Positions 43,310 through 56,334 of a DNA stretch of 64,000 nt are shown here, in pieces; positions within the stretch are counted from its first letter, which is position 1, and each line of letters starts with the position of its first letter. The DNA lies in contig JAOPGA020000879.1 of assembly GCA_026419775.2 (NCBI GenBank), positions 41,883-105,882 of the forward strand. The letters run 5' to 3'. The stretch comes from Acrasis kona. Lineage: Eukaryota; Heterolobosea; Eutetramitea; Acrasida; Acrasidae. The notes beneath the pieces are model-generated. The model made no database searches and was not told where the DNA came from. It saw only the letters and a program-made list of their open reading frames with translations. A program made the translations under genes and the position numbers.

Positions 43310-44851
43310 TTATTTTACAATATTACTCTCTTCATCAATCAACACCTGAAAGGGAATCCTACCAAGAAATTTCAACACATTCTTAATCAACTCTACATCT
43401 TGAAACGTCCTCAATATACTATCGCTTCGATACCTAGACATACAATCAAGGTCATTACAATACATTTCAAAAAAATCAAATGTGAGACGTTCACTAAAAC
43501 ACACCATCAATTATTTTGCTACAAACTAAAAAAACTTACTTTAGCAAACAGCACAAAAAAGCTCTCAATTTTGTGTCATGAGAAGAATGTTCGCTATGGA
43601 AATGTATAATATTTAATGCAGCACAAAATATTTCTTTAAATTTATTAAAAATGAGAAAATAAAAAACAAACGGTTAGTTTTTTGTAATGACTCCAATTTT
43701 TTCACAATTAAATTCCAAATGTGATCTTCATGATCCAACAACAAACCTTGCAACAAAATACCCTCCAACGTAGGGCACAATTGATTTCTGGTAATTTTAC
43801 CAATGGTAGGAAAATGCATCTCATTTGCCATCTTTCTCAAAGTTGCTTTTCTAGTGGAAGATATTCTTTGTTTAGAAAATACATTTTGTAACAAGATGGA
43901 TTGAAAATTTTGATTCACATTAAAATCTAATTTTTCTTTTGCCATTTCCTCATCAACATCCAAATGCAAGTACTTGTAGAGCGTCTGAATGCACTTTTTC
44001 AAATTTAACATTAATCGATCCGCCAATGCAATTCTCTCCATCGCATGCACATCCAGTGATTTCAACAATCTTATCACTCGAGCATCCAATCGATTCAATG
44101 TGACTTGATCCAAATCCATTCGGTTCACATTTAAAAATGTTCCTAATTTTTGTGGATCCTTTTCGTTTTGTAAACTCTGCGCCTCGTGTATCACTTTTAG
44201 TGTTTTGTTTTTTTTAAAGTTTTTCACTTGTTCCGTATTTCCGATCAACTCATTTCCATCCTTGATGCTTTTTTTGATCTTGTTCAAAAAATCATGCATG
44301 ATGATGGACTCTCTTTTCGAGCATTTTGATATTCGATTTTCTAACCGTGAGATTGCCAATTGTTGCTGTTGAATGTCGTTAGTTGATTTGGCGCGTTCTA
44401 AATGTTTGGTCCATTTTTGTAATCCTTGAAATGTTGGACGAACCATGCAACAGATGGCGAAGGGCAATTCGTAGGGATTGGTTTCTTCGGTAATGTGTGT
44501 TTCGTTGGTGGTGAAACCTAATTTGGAGAGCAGGTCGGTGTTAGACTGCTTGGCTTTGATGGATTGCAACTGGGCGGTGTTCTTTTTTGAAATGTTTTTC
44601 ATTTCGTCTACGAATGATGCATTGCCGTTGCCCAGCCAGTCGAAATTACCGACTTGTAGCTTGTCGAAAAACGAGAGACTGTTGGCATACTCATCAGACA
44701 TTCCCCTTACTTCGTTATAGATGCCCACCGTTTTCGCTTTGTTTTTTAGAAAAGTCAATTCTTGTCTTTTTGTGTAAATGTTTTCAAATTCGGTTGTCCC
44801 TGATTTGTTGTTGTGTATTTCCAAAAGTTTGTTTCGACATTCTTCAATCAT
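43310..44851 (-). CDS. Unrecognised multi-exon helical protein
   Basis: Three exons (introns 43634-43671 with a GTTTGT donor and 43494-43539) give 485 residues. Without splicing the frame stops at 43613; with it the protein continues through HSEHSSHDTKLRAFLCCLLK and CMSRYRSDSILRTFQDVELI to the end. The short passage DTKLRAFLCCLL recalls the S-x-LRTkalLChIYHhA region of eIF3c, but the surrounding sequence does not, so no function is assigned. The start is the first ATG (44851); a GTG-led upstream frame is stopped by TAA. Confidence 0.55.
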
Positions 44852-44878
44852 ACCTTTGATCAAATCATCTTCCACTTC

Positions 44879-46345
44879 TTAATTATTCATGATTAGTTTG
44901 ACTTGAAAATTAGTAATGTTACTTGTAGTTCCATAGGCTAAGCACAAAGATACTGTGTATTGGTGGTCACTTTCATCTTGTGACGCACCCAAGGATCCAA
45001 ATTCTATTCTTTGCTTCAGAAGAACCTGGGTGTGTTTGTAAATTCATGGGGTGAAAAGAGCTTACCTCTGTCTGTTTTTTAAAATAGGAGGAAATATTGT
45101 GATCCGTTTTTGGTGATTGTGCCTGCTCTAAAGTCATGACAGGAATTTCAGTTTTGCCTGAGGCGTCATCTTCTTTAACAAGAAACTGAAGGTTAATTAT
45201 TACAAAAGGTTTTATTTACCGTGGATTTACTACTGAAGTAGTCAAAAAAGCTTTTAAAGAAGTCAAAACTTTCAGTTGACGGAGTCGGTGGTGATGCTTC
45301 TTTTATTGGTTTGTCTGTTTTTAGTTCAGTTGACGGTGTCAGTGTTGATGTTTCTTTTATTGGTTTGTTTGTTTTTAGTTTGATAACTAGCTTTGGTTTA
45401 TCTACAGATTGTTCAACTAACTCTGGCTTGGTATTGATTATGATGGTATAGGCGCCAGGTTCAAGCTGAACTGATTAATTGCAATAACAAACAAAGACAT
45501 ACCTTGAAGTATGTATAAACTATTGAATAAAATTCTCTCTGATCGTTTGACTTTGTTTCCTTTCGAGGATAATTTTTTTGCACGTACTTCAAAGGATTTT
45601 TCATCCAATACCACAGGTCTGATGCTTCTATTTTGACAGCTCCAGATCGACTCAAATGCCATTGGCGTATAATCATTTTAACTTGAATGTTAGTTAAAAT
45701 AAATAAATGTACTCACTTCGTTCTAAACTCAACGATAGTTTGTAGGAGGTGAAAAGGCGAAGGTCATCTGGAACCATAATCTTAAAATAAATGTCAATAG
45801 GCTTGCCGTTAGATTTAGTCCACCAGAGACCCTTGTTGTATGTTTTATCCTTGTCATCATCGTTTTTGATAACCCTTAAAATAATACGTTCGTATCTGTA
45901 CTCTTCCTCTACTAAGAATGATGTAATGATAGATACGCCGTCATCAGCCCTGGGCCCAGGGTATACCACTTTCACAGCTAGTGGAGTTACTGTATTTCCT
46001 CTTAAGCTTGCATCTAATGTACTCTTGAGTTTGTGCTTAATCGTGATTAAATATGTTCCTTCGGATAATGGCTACAGTTTTAATAATTTGATTTGAATGT
46101 AATACCTCATCTGGTCGAAATGAAAACTTCACGAATCGAACTTTGAGCGAATCATTAGTGGGTAATCTGCATTGAGTAACTTCTTCCGATATATAATTTC
46201 TATTAAAGCTATTTCGCTCATCCTTCAACATCAAAAGCCTAAAGTCTCCAATTAATGAATGATCTTGAAACTTGAGGGTAGCTCCACATCCCTTGATAAC
46301 CCTTTCGAACTCGTTTTGGTTGATGTCCTCGAATTTGCTACTCAT
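44879..46345 (-). CDS. Unrecognised protein with an 18-residue tandem repeat linker
   Basis: Six exons (introns 46072-46105, 45682-45716, 45466-45502, 45186-45219 and 45026-45065) join exactly to 428 residues. The first half looks like beta-sandwich strands (TYLITIKHKLKSTLDASL, VSIITSFLVEEEYRYERI, IDIYFKIMVPDD). A linker repeats an 18-residue Thr/Pro/Lys unit twice (LKTNKPIKETSTLTPSTE, LKTDKPIKEASPPTPSTE). A helical tail follows. No known family. Six small exons, each with a good splice pair, make the gene call firm though the function is unknown. Confidence 0.6.
45273..45380. repeat. 54-bp coding tandem repeat (two units)
   Basis: Units at 45273-45326 and 45327-45380 both begin CAGTTGACGG and are about 85-90% identical. 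They encode the two 18-residue Thr/Pro-rich repeats of the overlapping minus-strand gene. The length is a multiple of three, so the duplication keeps frame. Confidence 0.75.
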
Positions 46346-46535
46346 ACGGTTGTAATGGTAAACAGAGCTAATCGCTAATTAAAAGTGCTCTACCACTTAC
46401 TTTCCACTCACCAAAATCCATGACCAACATACACAATTATCTACCACCTCCAGCATAATACGATAAAAATAAAATCGTTATTAATACCGAAGAAATACTT
46501 GAAGAAGACGCTATTCTTTTAAAAAAAACTATTTA

Positions 46536-49500
46536 TTAATTAGTACTGACAACTTCTGCTTGTGCTGGTTTTTCTTCATCTTTACAAACCACTGCAACAT
46601 TGGAAGATATAGGCGACTGTGTTGCTGCTTTTTTCATAGGTGAACCAACCACAAATATGTACAATCGCTCCTTCCACGAAATGCTTGGTTCTTCTTTTTT
46701 ATCACCAATGTTCTCCTTGATATATTTGTTTAATTTCCTCTCCTCTATTTTTGAGGCGATCTTTAGGTATGCAATCTCAAATAGCAACATAATGAGCCCA
46801 GTTGAGATGAAAAGACCATTAGCGGATCCTATAAGATCAGACAATAAAATGAACCACGTTCTTGTCTGTGCAGTGAATATGTTGTAAGTGTAACTTGCCA
46901 GTTGAAAGTATACTTTGAAACTGACTCCATTATCAAGATTGAAATTTCTACTATTGGACAGGTCTGTACTCTTGACACCAGAAACATCGACATAATCAAG
47001 ATGATAACCATTTGCAGGAGGTTTAATTCCACTATCAATTGCACTATTCGTTGGAATGGTCATCAAAGTTAAAACAATAGGAGCGGTGCTAGATTTTATT
47101 ATACTATTAGAACCAGCAAAGAGTTGCCCACTAATATAGGATGTCTTCTCCAAATCGTCCGCCACATTTATATAGCCTGCAGTTGTGGTCACCGAATACC
47201 TGAGCCCACTCGCCGTGGTAGGAAATCTTTGATCTAACAAAGAAAACAATAAGGTGGCGCTAGAAAGGATTGAGCATTTTAAACAGCTAAATGTCACAGC
47301 GCATGTCGTGTTAGTTTCAATAATTAATTGACACATAACTGTTGGTGGAGAGTTGGACGAAAACTGAGTAGCATCCGTGAAGTTGACATTTACATCGGAA
47401 GAGCAGGATTGTAATCTGCTATCTGATCTATTCTGCACACAACCTCTGTTATAGTCATAAAACCACACAGTGGCCGTAAAGTCAGCAGAGTAGGATGAGG
47501 GAGAAGATAAGCTAGGTATGAGTGCCCTCACTTCTACGTTGTTGTCATATGCAAATGAAAATATACTCGGTGTTAAGAACGCAACCATTATTATCAGGGC
47601 TGAAAATGTAAAAAGAGCGCCCATGATTGATTGCTTCTTCTCCATTAGTTGACTGCTCTGTAATAATTAGTAATTATCGATAATTATCTAGTACAAGTAA
47701 ACTTACTCTGAAATTGTGCCATGTGTTATAAAACAAATCTAGTTTCTTAATAGTGCTGATCCCGAGAATTTTCAAGCGCAATAAAAACAGTATAACTGTA
47801 AATTCTATTACAATCAAGAAAGCACCTGCTCCTAGACAAGAATACAAAAAGATAAAAAAGGTTTTGCTCCTATCCTCGAGTGGAGTTGGCTATAATTTAT
47901 TATATTAAACATACGAGATAATTGTACCTGTTTGGAGATAACTTTGGATACTGTTGGGCTGGAGAACGAAGAGTTGGTTATGTCACCAATAAAGGTACTG
48001 CTTATAGGGCAGTATTGATTTTCAGGGCAAGGCAGACATAATTCAGATCCAGGCCTTATATTTTTAGTATGCTATGGGATTTCACTTACGTAGGATTATA
48101 ATAACCGCCACTACAAGGTAGACACTGGAAAAGAGATTGAGCGGATAAATAAGGACCAAAAAATCCAGCTGGACATTTTTTGCAAGAGGTTGCGCCAACT
48201 ACATCATTGTATGTACCTTTTGGACACGACAAGCACACTCCTTTATTATGATATGTTCCTACCGAACAATATTTACAATTTGAACTATTGTTGTTGGTGC
48301 TTGACGCTCCATCCCAACAAACAGGTCCTAATGAGTAGCCCCACAAGTCACCATATTTTACACCGTCTACTCTAATGATACCACCACTTACACCCCCATA
48401 ACCTCCATTTATATACATTTTATTACCGTAGTAAAAAGAAACATGAGCACTACGCTCTGATGGCTCTACATCACTCTTTTGAGCAAGAAGCGTTATTTGA
48501 TAATTTGATACCATATAGATTTTATTTGATAGATACTCTCCATCAAAGCCACCAAATATCAAAAACACATCTTTTTGTATATACTCAATTGTATAGTCAT
48601 AAAAAGTAGAGAGAAAAGGAGCAAGTGACATATAGAACTGCCACGACGGATTGGAAGAAGAAAGATCAATGTAATAAATGGCATCTAGACTTTTGTCATT
48701 TCCCTGACACCCAGCAATGTAAAATATTGATCCATACATTGTACATGAACAATCAGTGTAGTATGGAATAGATGTCGTATTAATCAATGTCCACATTGAT
48801 AAATCAAAACTGTATACCCACAAATCATTTAAATTGCCTTCATTGTTAACTCCTCCATATATAATCATATGAGTACCATTATCAGCAGCCGAATGATAGG
48901 CTCTGACGGGAGGGGGTTGATTTTGATATAAAACTTCTTTCCAAATAACATAATTTGGAGTGGAGTAATCATATAACATTTGATACATTTCATCAAGGAA
49001 ATACATATCAGTTGCACCACCATATTGATAAACAACATTACCGTGGGAAACAGATGTATGACCATACCTTGGTTGGGGTATAGCACCATCTTGTTCTAAT
49101 ATACTCCATGATTGTGATGAATCATCAAGTGTAAGTAATGTTACCAAGTTATTAACTGCATCATTAACTGTTTTACCACCGTAAAATAAAAAGAAATTTC
49201 CTATTCTTCCCATACCATGTTCACTTAGTGCTATGGGTGTAGATGAAGAGGTATGTATGGTTTCGAAATGTTTGCTCTGGATAGTTAGTGGAGTATATCT
49301 TGATAAGTCATTATAGTAAACACTTCCTTCTCCACCAAACATTACCATGTATGTGTCATATCTTGTGCTACAAGCTGCGCTCTTATCTGATTGATAATCA
49401 GTTTCACTTATTGCTGTGACAGAGAAATCATTAATATTAATGCTGTACGAGTCATTTAACTATCGCGTTGATAAAAACACTATTGCTATATTAACTATAC

Positions 49501-52088
49501 TTACTAGTGTAAAGTCGGACTTCCTCCCCCCGACTACTATAATCTGGTTATTAAAAATCTCACAAACAGCCTCTGTCCTTGCAGGTATATTTATATCAAA
49601 TTGTATTTTAGTCCATGACTGTATTACTGAGTTTGTATCATCATCACTACTCATGATTTTAATGAACCATGCATCAGAGTTTACTACCCCTTATAGACAG
49701 TTACTAAAGACATCATGTGAACCAAACTTACCGTTGGATGAACCAAATAAAACATATATTGTTGTAACTGTAGACTGAATGGTGGTCAATGTACAATGAC
49801 CACTTCTCGGAGAATACTTTGTTACAAAATCATTTAATTTTACATTTGTCCAAAAATATTTGACATCCTCCGAAAGTTCATCATACACGAAAGGATAAGT
49901 AAAGATCCAAATGTCATTGTTTTCGTCATTAGCATCTAAACCTCCAGTAATAACCCATCTGTGCTCTGTCAAAGAAGGTGCAAACGGAGCGAAATCAGTT
50001 TTGCTTCTTGGAGAAGGCTTCGAACTAGAACCAATAACCAATGGATACCACTGGTAAGAATCAATGTTATACGCCCATACATCATCAAAATATTGAAGTC
50101 CATCAAATCCTCCATAAATAATATATTCCTTATCATAAAACAATGAAGCGGCATCTCTACAAAATTCATTCTTGTGCTTATATTTTTGTCACTTACTGTC
50201 TTTTTCCTGGTGTCGATGAACTTGTTATGAATGCTTGTTTCCATTGTGCTGTCTTGAAACTATAAATCCACAACTCTGGTAAAATGTCCAATACTTTTTA
50301 CATGTGAGTAACAGTATAAAAGAAAAGTTTTGGTTTACCGTTTCTACCACCATACACATACATCTCATCAAAATCAAAAGAGGCAGCACATGTAGTATGG
50401 GATCTAATACCAGGAGGTGTTGATTGCTTAGGGTATGCTCTCCAAATATCATTTATCTCAATATTTCTTTTATTTAATATACGATTCTTTAAAATGTGAA
50501 TAATTTACAAATGTAGAGACGAAACATACTGGATTAGATGGTATGGATGTTGTGTTACCTGGAAAAATAAGATTATCAACATGAAATTCAATGCCCCCTT
50601 GTGTGGACCAAAATCCATTTGATTTGATCTCATGGTCTTGTAAAACTATCAAATAATATTGAATTCCCTTTCTGTCTCTTTAAATTGTTAATATATAATG
50701 TAGCTGTGACCATACCCGTTCTGATCAAATGAAATACGACCTGTCGATCCAACAAAATCAACATTATTGATCATCGCATTGATCAAACTGCTGGAATCGA
50801 TTGCATCACTATTTGCATTAGTAGCATATTCAAATGCTCTATGCACAGTCAACATTGTATCGAATGCAAAAGATGAACCTACAAACAAGTATTAAAAAAT
50901 TCTTTTTATAACACTTTACCTTGGTCTGGAAAATACATACCAGCTTCTTCATAATAATTTTTAGATTGCTCAACTGCTATTTGAGACCCCAAATACTCTT
51001 TTTTTGACCATATACTTGGTTGTGGCTTTGATGTTATATAGTTGAAAAACACAGTGGTCGACTTACAAAAGTGATAATGATACCATTTAAAAGTTCCCTG
51101 AGTGTCATGTTGCGAAGAAGCTCGCTTACTGGGTCCAAACAGGAATCTGATATCAACCAACCATAACCAGGTTCCAAAAGACCTACTTGCTTCAATAATG
51201 AGTATTGATGAGACAATTGAAATCTTACTTTAGCAGCTAATGCAAATTCAGAAGTATGATTGGCCCAAAACGAAGTATTAGCAAACATAATTATGATTGT
51301 TATATTTGAATCTTTGATTTTCTGCAATGTAGATGAAATTGGCTCGTTAGAGAAGGAAACTGTCAACGCAGTTTTGATTCCCTAATTACTGTAACTTTGG
51401 TCTATCTCGTGGGATCATTACCTTTGCTGCCGATAATGTGGGTACTATTGAAGCTACGTCTAAACTACTAGCATCAGAGGTGGTTAACAGCGCAATACTC
51501 TGTGCGCTCAAATAATAACAAACATCTAGCAAGGCCTCTATCAAGTAAATCATGTTATCAGATGCAATTTAATGTACCAGCTTGAATCGCATTAGAGCCG
51601 ATCATTCTGAATGAAAACGGGTTTTGTGTCTTGTTTGATAATGAAGGTGTTTCGGCTTCGAACGTTATAAATGGTTTGCGGTAAACAGATGCGATTTGGG
51701 AGACCTTTAGTGACTCTTGAGATGAGTCCGGACCGATTAATCCTAGCACGTCATCTCTTTTTAGCCAATTGGCAGCGTTTTGAAACGCAGATAATGAAGA
51801 ATTCGGTAATAGGTAGTTGATTTCGAAATTGGGAAACGTTTCTTGCGCAAGATTCTAATATTAGTTGTTATCATATTGCAGACTTACTATTGGGAGCCCA
51901 ACCACATTTGTATCATTTATTAATAGAGAAGCTCTATCTTGGTAGTATTTTTGAGCATACTTTATTCCAAGAGATAAAGAGCTCGCATGTTCTCCTTCGA
52001 TAACCGCTCCGATCTTATATGTAGTGGAAGAGGACACACCTTGAAAAAAGGAGAACACAAGGATCCCTAAAATGGTCAACCAATTCAT
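46536..52088 (-). CDS. Giant mosaic receptor: type-I periplasmic-binding domain + kelch propellers + Cys-rich stalk + 3 membrane spans
   Basis: Sixteen exons, 15 introns of 33-49 nt (for example 51855-51887, 50678-50715, 49690-49731, 48055-48089, 47658-47706) sum to exactly 1647 residues. Order: signal peptide (MNWLTILGILVFSFFQG); class C GPCR/ANF-receptor-type bilobed ligand domain to about 420 (KIGAVIEGEHASSLSLGIKY, VLGLIGPDSSQESLKVSQIA, VGLLEPGYGWLISDS, ISFDQNGDRKGIQYYLIVLQ); about twelve kelch GG blades (430-1120), enough for two six-bladed propellers; GCC2/GCC3-type Cys repeats (CKYCSVGTYHNKGVCLSCPK); span 1 (FIFLYSCLGAGAFLIVIEF), span 2 after the last intron, a 230-residue extracytosolic loop and span 3 (FISTGLIMLLFEIAYLKI), then a charged tail. 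Likely a surface sensor; ligand unknown. It is not a seven-span GPCR. Confidence 0.85.
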
Positions 52089-52565
52089 TAATAATAGATT
52101 TGTTTGTTGTACTGGGTCCGTATCGATTTGTTGCACAGTTGCTGCAGTAAATCAATTTATTATTTGTTATGAGCTCTTCCATGAGCTGGAATAATGCTGA
52201 TAACCATAATTTTAACAAGTATAATTTAGTCAACTTCATAGTACACTGAACGCAACCTCACCACTATCGGAATTACTGTTCGGCTAGTAATGGGATCCTA
52301 CCATACGGGAGTTTTCTTCCTATTCGTTCACATAACATCTTTGTATTATTATCCTGTGTACCAAAACAAATAAAAAGTGCGGTAGACGGCAAAAATCAAG
52401 AACATTTAGGTCAAGTCTTTTTAAACACGAGGTGCATAATAATCATGATTGCAGTAATCCCAAAAAAAGCGTGCCAGATGATGTAATCTTGCTGATGCTA
52501 ACTAATTCATACTTCTTTCACAAACCCAACAAAAAGTCTTTGTCCAATTATTGTAAGACTATCTC
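52089..52565. other. Divergent intergenic region
   Basis: 477 bp between the divergent receptor and INTS14-like genes. A plus-strand ORF beginning near 52432 runs into the INTS14-like first exon in another frame and is not called. No clear element is visible. Confidence 0.35.
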
Positions 52566-54474
52566 ATGCCAACCGTCCTCATCATCCCTTGCATTTCAAA
52601 CGCATCCATCACCAAGGATACAATACATACTTGTAATATTATTGTTTTTGCTTTCTCTTATTAAGTAATAGATGCCAGAAGTTTGATTGATCGTATACTC
52701 CAAGTACATAAATATGAAGATTTTGCCATAATAACGATAGGCGAACAAACAAACATCCACCAACGCTTCACAAAGGATTTAGTGGAATTACACAATAGCA
52801 TGTATGAATGGATTGTTTGATGATCTTACTAACTCAATACAGAAGCAAAATAGCAATAACCGAAGGACCACCAAACCAAATTTTTACAGAATCAAGTTGG
52901 ACATCTTCTCTTCGGAAAATACAAGAAGAAACTGGCGTATACTCGCACATTCAAATCATTATATTAACTGATTTTCAAGACTATGAAGGTATTTAGCATT
53001 TTATTTCTTTTTTAATTTTAAAGATGATTGCATACGGGTTCGCTCAACATTTGCATCAAAAGTACACTTGTTCTGCTTCTGCGACGCCGCACAAACAGAA
53101 AAACAAGCCATAGTCCCCACAACAATAAAAGAAGAGGCTCTTACGGCTAAACCATCTCAATTCATACCTCTAAATCGGAAATGGGATCGATTCACAAAAC
53201 AAAATAACGGCAGTTTATACATGATCGAACGTGGATCCAATTATAAGAGTCATTCAATCGATTCGCTCTTGTCCAGACACTGTAAGTGTTGCACATTACA
53301 ACGCTAATCATGCTTAGATCCTAAATATGCAGGATATCTCGCCTTCGGACACATGACGAGCGCAATTGAGTTATTCCCCGATCCTAACCTTGTCATATGG
53401 GAGTCTTCACGTCCTCAAGTTCCACACGTATTATCAATCATTGCTTTTACAAGAACTCTGCACGTGTCCTCGCCGAAATGTACTTCCAAGCATACCATTC
53501 TACGTTTGAGCGATGATGTCAACTCGCCAGTGGGAAAGAAGAATGACCAAGCAGGAAAGAATTTCAAAGTACGGAAAAACAAAATTAATCCGAGCCAAGC
53601 CATACACAGCAACCGACCAACCAGCCACTGCAAACTTTTTTGATCTCCTCCATGACGTGCTGCTCGCTGAAAAATCATCAGCGCTGGTTAGATTTAACGA
53701 CAAGCAACATGCTTACATTTCCGTTGCCTACGATACAGGTTGGTTTCGATTCGTTCCCATCACTAACCATTTATAGAACACACCGGCATGGTCATGTCAG
53801 TGTTGGATGATTCGTTCGAACTAAAGCAATCGGAGGACCATAACAGCACGATGCCTTGGATCAGAAACAGTTTGGAACGAATGGTCGAACTCACCATCCA
53901 TCACGAGTCCAAAACACAAGCAATGCCTCGTAATTTGTTGGAAGCGCTCGCTAATCAAGACGAAGAGAACATTTCGAGGACAGAAAAAGAAGTTTGTAGA
54001 TTGCTCGATGCATGGAGAGAAACACACGACAAAGCACAACAAGACGAGCAGGATCCCTACAAGAAAGATGTGAACAAGAAAATTTACAATTATAATTTGA
54101 AGAGCGCGAAAGAAATCGTTCCCTTCTCCAAGAAACAAACCCTACAGAACGACTTTCAAAAGGTGTTGAGGATGGTCAAGAATTTACCTGCCAAGGTTCA
54201 AGTCATGTATTGTGAATGTGAAAAAATAAGATACACTAGTGCTGTTTATATGAACAGAGATATTGTAATCGTGCTGTCTAATTTGTTACAGGAACAAAGG
54301 GACCATATGTCTTCTGACCCTGAGAAGGGAAAGGTTGTTGTGATTCTGGACCGTATCATTTCGCATTTGAGAGATGATGGTGTGTGGAGCAAAAAGTTGT
54401 ATGATGAAGGTGATGTTGTAATTAATGACGATGAACTTGACCAACCTGCTGCTAAGCGTAAGAAAGTTGAATAA
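52566..54474 (+). CDS. ints14: Integrator complex subunit 14-like protein
   Basis: Seven exons: introns 52633-52671, 52802-52842, 52989-53023, 53282-53317 and 53739-53776, plus one of 34 or 40 nt near 53516-53572; either choice keeps frame (561 or 559 residues). The N-terminus MPTVLIIPCISNASIT and KYEDFAIITIGEQTNIHQRF follow the VWA domain of INTS14; GYLAFGHMTSAIELFPDP matches its CGHLTADVQVFPRP; ANFFDLLHDVLLAEKSSALV and DFQKVLRMVKNLPAKVQVMY match its later beta-barrel and C-terminal helices. Integrator processes snRNA 3' ends and attenuates Pol II transcripts. The VWA metal site (D-x-S-x-S) reads C-I-S-N-A here, so metal binding is probably lost. The C-terminus AAKRKKVE is a nuclear signal. 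Confidence 0.75.
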
Positions 54475-54504
54475 AATTATTTCCATGATTCATTCCAATA
54501 TTAC

Positions 54505-54816
54505 TCACGATGGAATTGTTGAAAGTGTCTTCTTACCTTCTTCATAAGAAGTATATACTTGTGGTAGATGTTGTTTTTGTCGTTCCAAGTATTCTACAAA
54601 TGTGTCTTTAATTCCTTCGAAATGTTGGTTCATACATTTCGAATGTGTCAAGATGGTTTCAACATCTTTTGATGTTGTCGATTTATTTGTATCTTTCTAT
54701 TTGAATAACTGATGTTGTCACGGTGGAAATTGATGAGCCGTGATGTCCACTATCTTTACTGTTGGTTGTCCATGATACCCAGTTGCGTAGCTCCAGTCTT
54801 CATCATTGTTCCTGAA
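54505..54816 (-). CDS. Small gene, structure unresolved
   Basis: Two coding-like blocks. The 3' block (54505-54696) reads DVETILTHSKCMNQHFEGIK, DTFVEYLERQKQHLPQVYTS and ends TGA at 54505. The 5' block (about 54720-54816) reads FRNNDEDWSYATGYHGQPT + VKIVDITAHQFPP. A 63-nt intron from a GTAAAG donor would join them; a 25-nt one from GTGACA would not keep this frame. A start codon and first exon (perhaps around 54820-55018) could not be fixed. No family is recognised. Confidence 0.35.
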
Positions 54817-55105
54817 CTCAGGTCAGAATCCCCAAGATTTGCATCTTAAAGTGGTTTGATAGCAATTTACAATCTATACACACAACACTAACACTGGATA
54901 TTTTTACATTCATAAATCTTCGCTGGTTAATTGAATGCACCACGTGTAAATGTATATATATTGAAATCGTTTTAGAACTAAAATGAACACATTTAATTTG
55001 TTTTTGTAACTTTATCATTGTCCCCCTTTATCCTATGATTGTGCTATCGCTTATTTGTATTCTTTGACTTCTTCGCGCACTACCGCGCGTATAATTCATA
55101 CTAAA

Positions 55106-55351
55106 TTAGTTTGATATCTTGAACAATTTCTCAACAAGGTTATCAATCATTTGTTGATTGGTTTCAATTTCGATACTTCTACTTTCTATGTTATTGTTGA
55201 AGAGAAACTTAACTTACCCCTCGTCAATGGCTTTTTTCATATTGGCCAGAATTTCAGTTTTTATATCTCGTAAGTACATGGGGTCCTTGATTCGATGCAT
55301 TGCTGCGTTCTTTGACATAACTAAATTTTTGCTGCCATGGTTCACGTCCAT
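55106..55351 (-). CDS. Small helical protein, 69 residues
   Basis: Two exons; intron 55182-55217 (36 nt, GTAAGT donor) gives an exact frame from ATG 55351 to TAA 55106. The product is MDVNHGSKNLVMSKNAAMHR, then RIKDPMYLRDIKTEILANMK and a terminal coiled segment TNQQMIDNLVEKLFKISN. The size and heptads suggest a subunit of a small coiled-coil complex, but no family is recognised. Too small for single-ORF prediction, yet the splice pair and composition support it. Confidence 0.5.
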
Positions 55352-55471
55352 CCTCCAAGAAAATTTTTGTAATGAGTACCTTCTGTTTAACTAACACAAA
55401 CGCTTAATTCTCCATGTGGGAAAATCTTGAAAGGTGGAGCTCTTTAAATAAAACATAAACTTTTATTATTT

Positions 55472-56065
55472 TTACAGTCTCGAGTATGTGACATCATCAT
55501 TAAGTCTGTTCAGTCTCACAATGGCACATATTAGAAGGGGACATAGGCACACCAAAACGCCAGCAACACTCAAGGCAGCGGTAGTAATAATTGTAATAAT
55601 AACTTGTTGTTTGTCTGCTTCGGGGTACTGACTCCTTATAAATTCTTCTTGCTTCACACAGGCTACAATATACAAAATTGATTCCACCACAATGAAGAAG
55701 AAAAGCCCGGCGATGTACATTTTCGTAAGGGTGATGTTCCTTTGTGTAGGGTTGTGTAAGTTAGTGGTACTCACGCAACCAACAACAAGCACCAAAAAGA
55801 AGGCGACAGATGTTATGAGGTTGGCAAGGTTAATTCCAAAGCCTGTCCAATCCTTTTGAACGGCAGTATAGTAGATTTGGTAAGCTACCCCTCCTAAGGG
55901 AAGTAGAGTACAGAAACCAACAGTAATCGAAACAATAAGAATGACGGTTCCTATTCCTGCAGACCTGACTTGAATATTACCTGGGTTAGTGGTGTTAGGT
56001 TGATAGTTTTGATAGCTCTGGTTAGTGTGTTGTGCTGTTGGTACTTTCTGATACACTTCCGACAT
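55472..56065 (-). CDS. Four-span membrane protein (unknown)
   Basis: Intronless, 197 residues. A 35-residue Gln/Asn/Thr-rich cytosolic tail precedes four hydrophobic segments: VILIVSITVGFCTLLPLGG, LITSVAFFLVLVVGCV, MYIAGLFFFIVVESILYIVA and AALSVAGVLVCLCPLLICAI. The end is short and polar (NDDVTYSRL). The topology resembles tetraspan/claudin-like or DUF-type proteins without their CCG or W-GLW signatures. Function unknown. Confidence 0.7.
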   Translation of the reverse strand: MSEVYQKVPTAQHTNQSYQNYQPNTTNPGNIQVRSAGIGTVILIVSITVGFCTLLPLGGVAYQIYYTAVQKDWTGFGINLANLITSVAFFLVLVVGCVSTTNLHNPTQRNITLTKMYIAGLFFFIVVESILYIVACVKQEEFIRSQYPEADKQQVIITIITTAALSVAGVLVCLCPLLICAIVRLNRLNDDVTYSRL

Positions 56066-56334
56066 GTCTTTTTAAACCTGATTATTACAAAAGGACAACC
56101 AACTATTGATCATCTTCTTTTGGGTAATCCGTCAAAAACTAAATAGGAGGATATCTGTCACTGTCAAGTCAGTGTTCCCTGCAGTAACAATTCTTTTGAT
56201 TAAGCCGCATATAAGAAAAGCTACAACAAGTCGATTGAAAATATGGAGTCTGGATGTTCAATGATTAATTAGATGAGTTTTAAATTCAATTGGCTTTAAA
56301 ATTCCAGTACCTTAACGATTTTTAACAAGCGAAA

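Noticed and set aside
43310-44851. eIF3 subunit c assignment from the DTKLRAFLCCLL passage
   Set aside because: Only a dozen residues resemble eIF3c; domain order and length do not.
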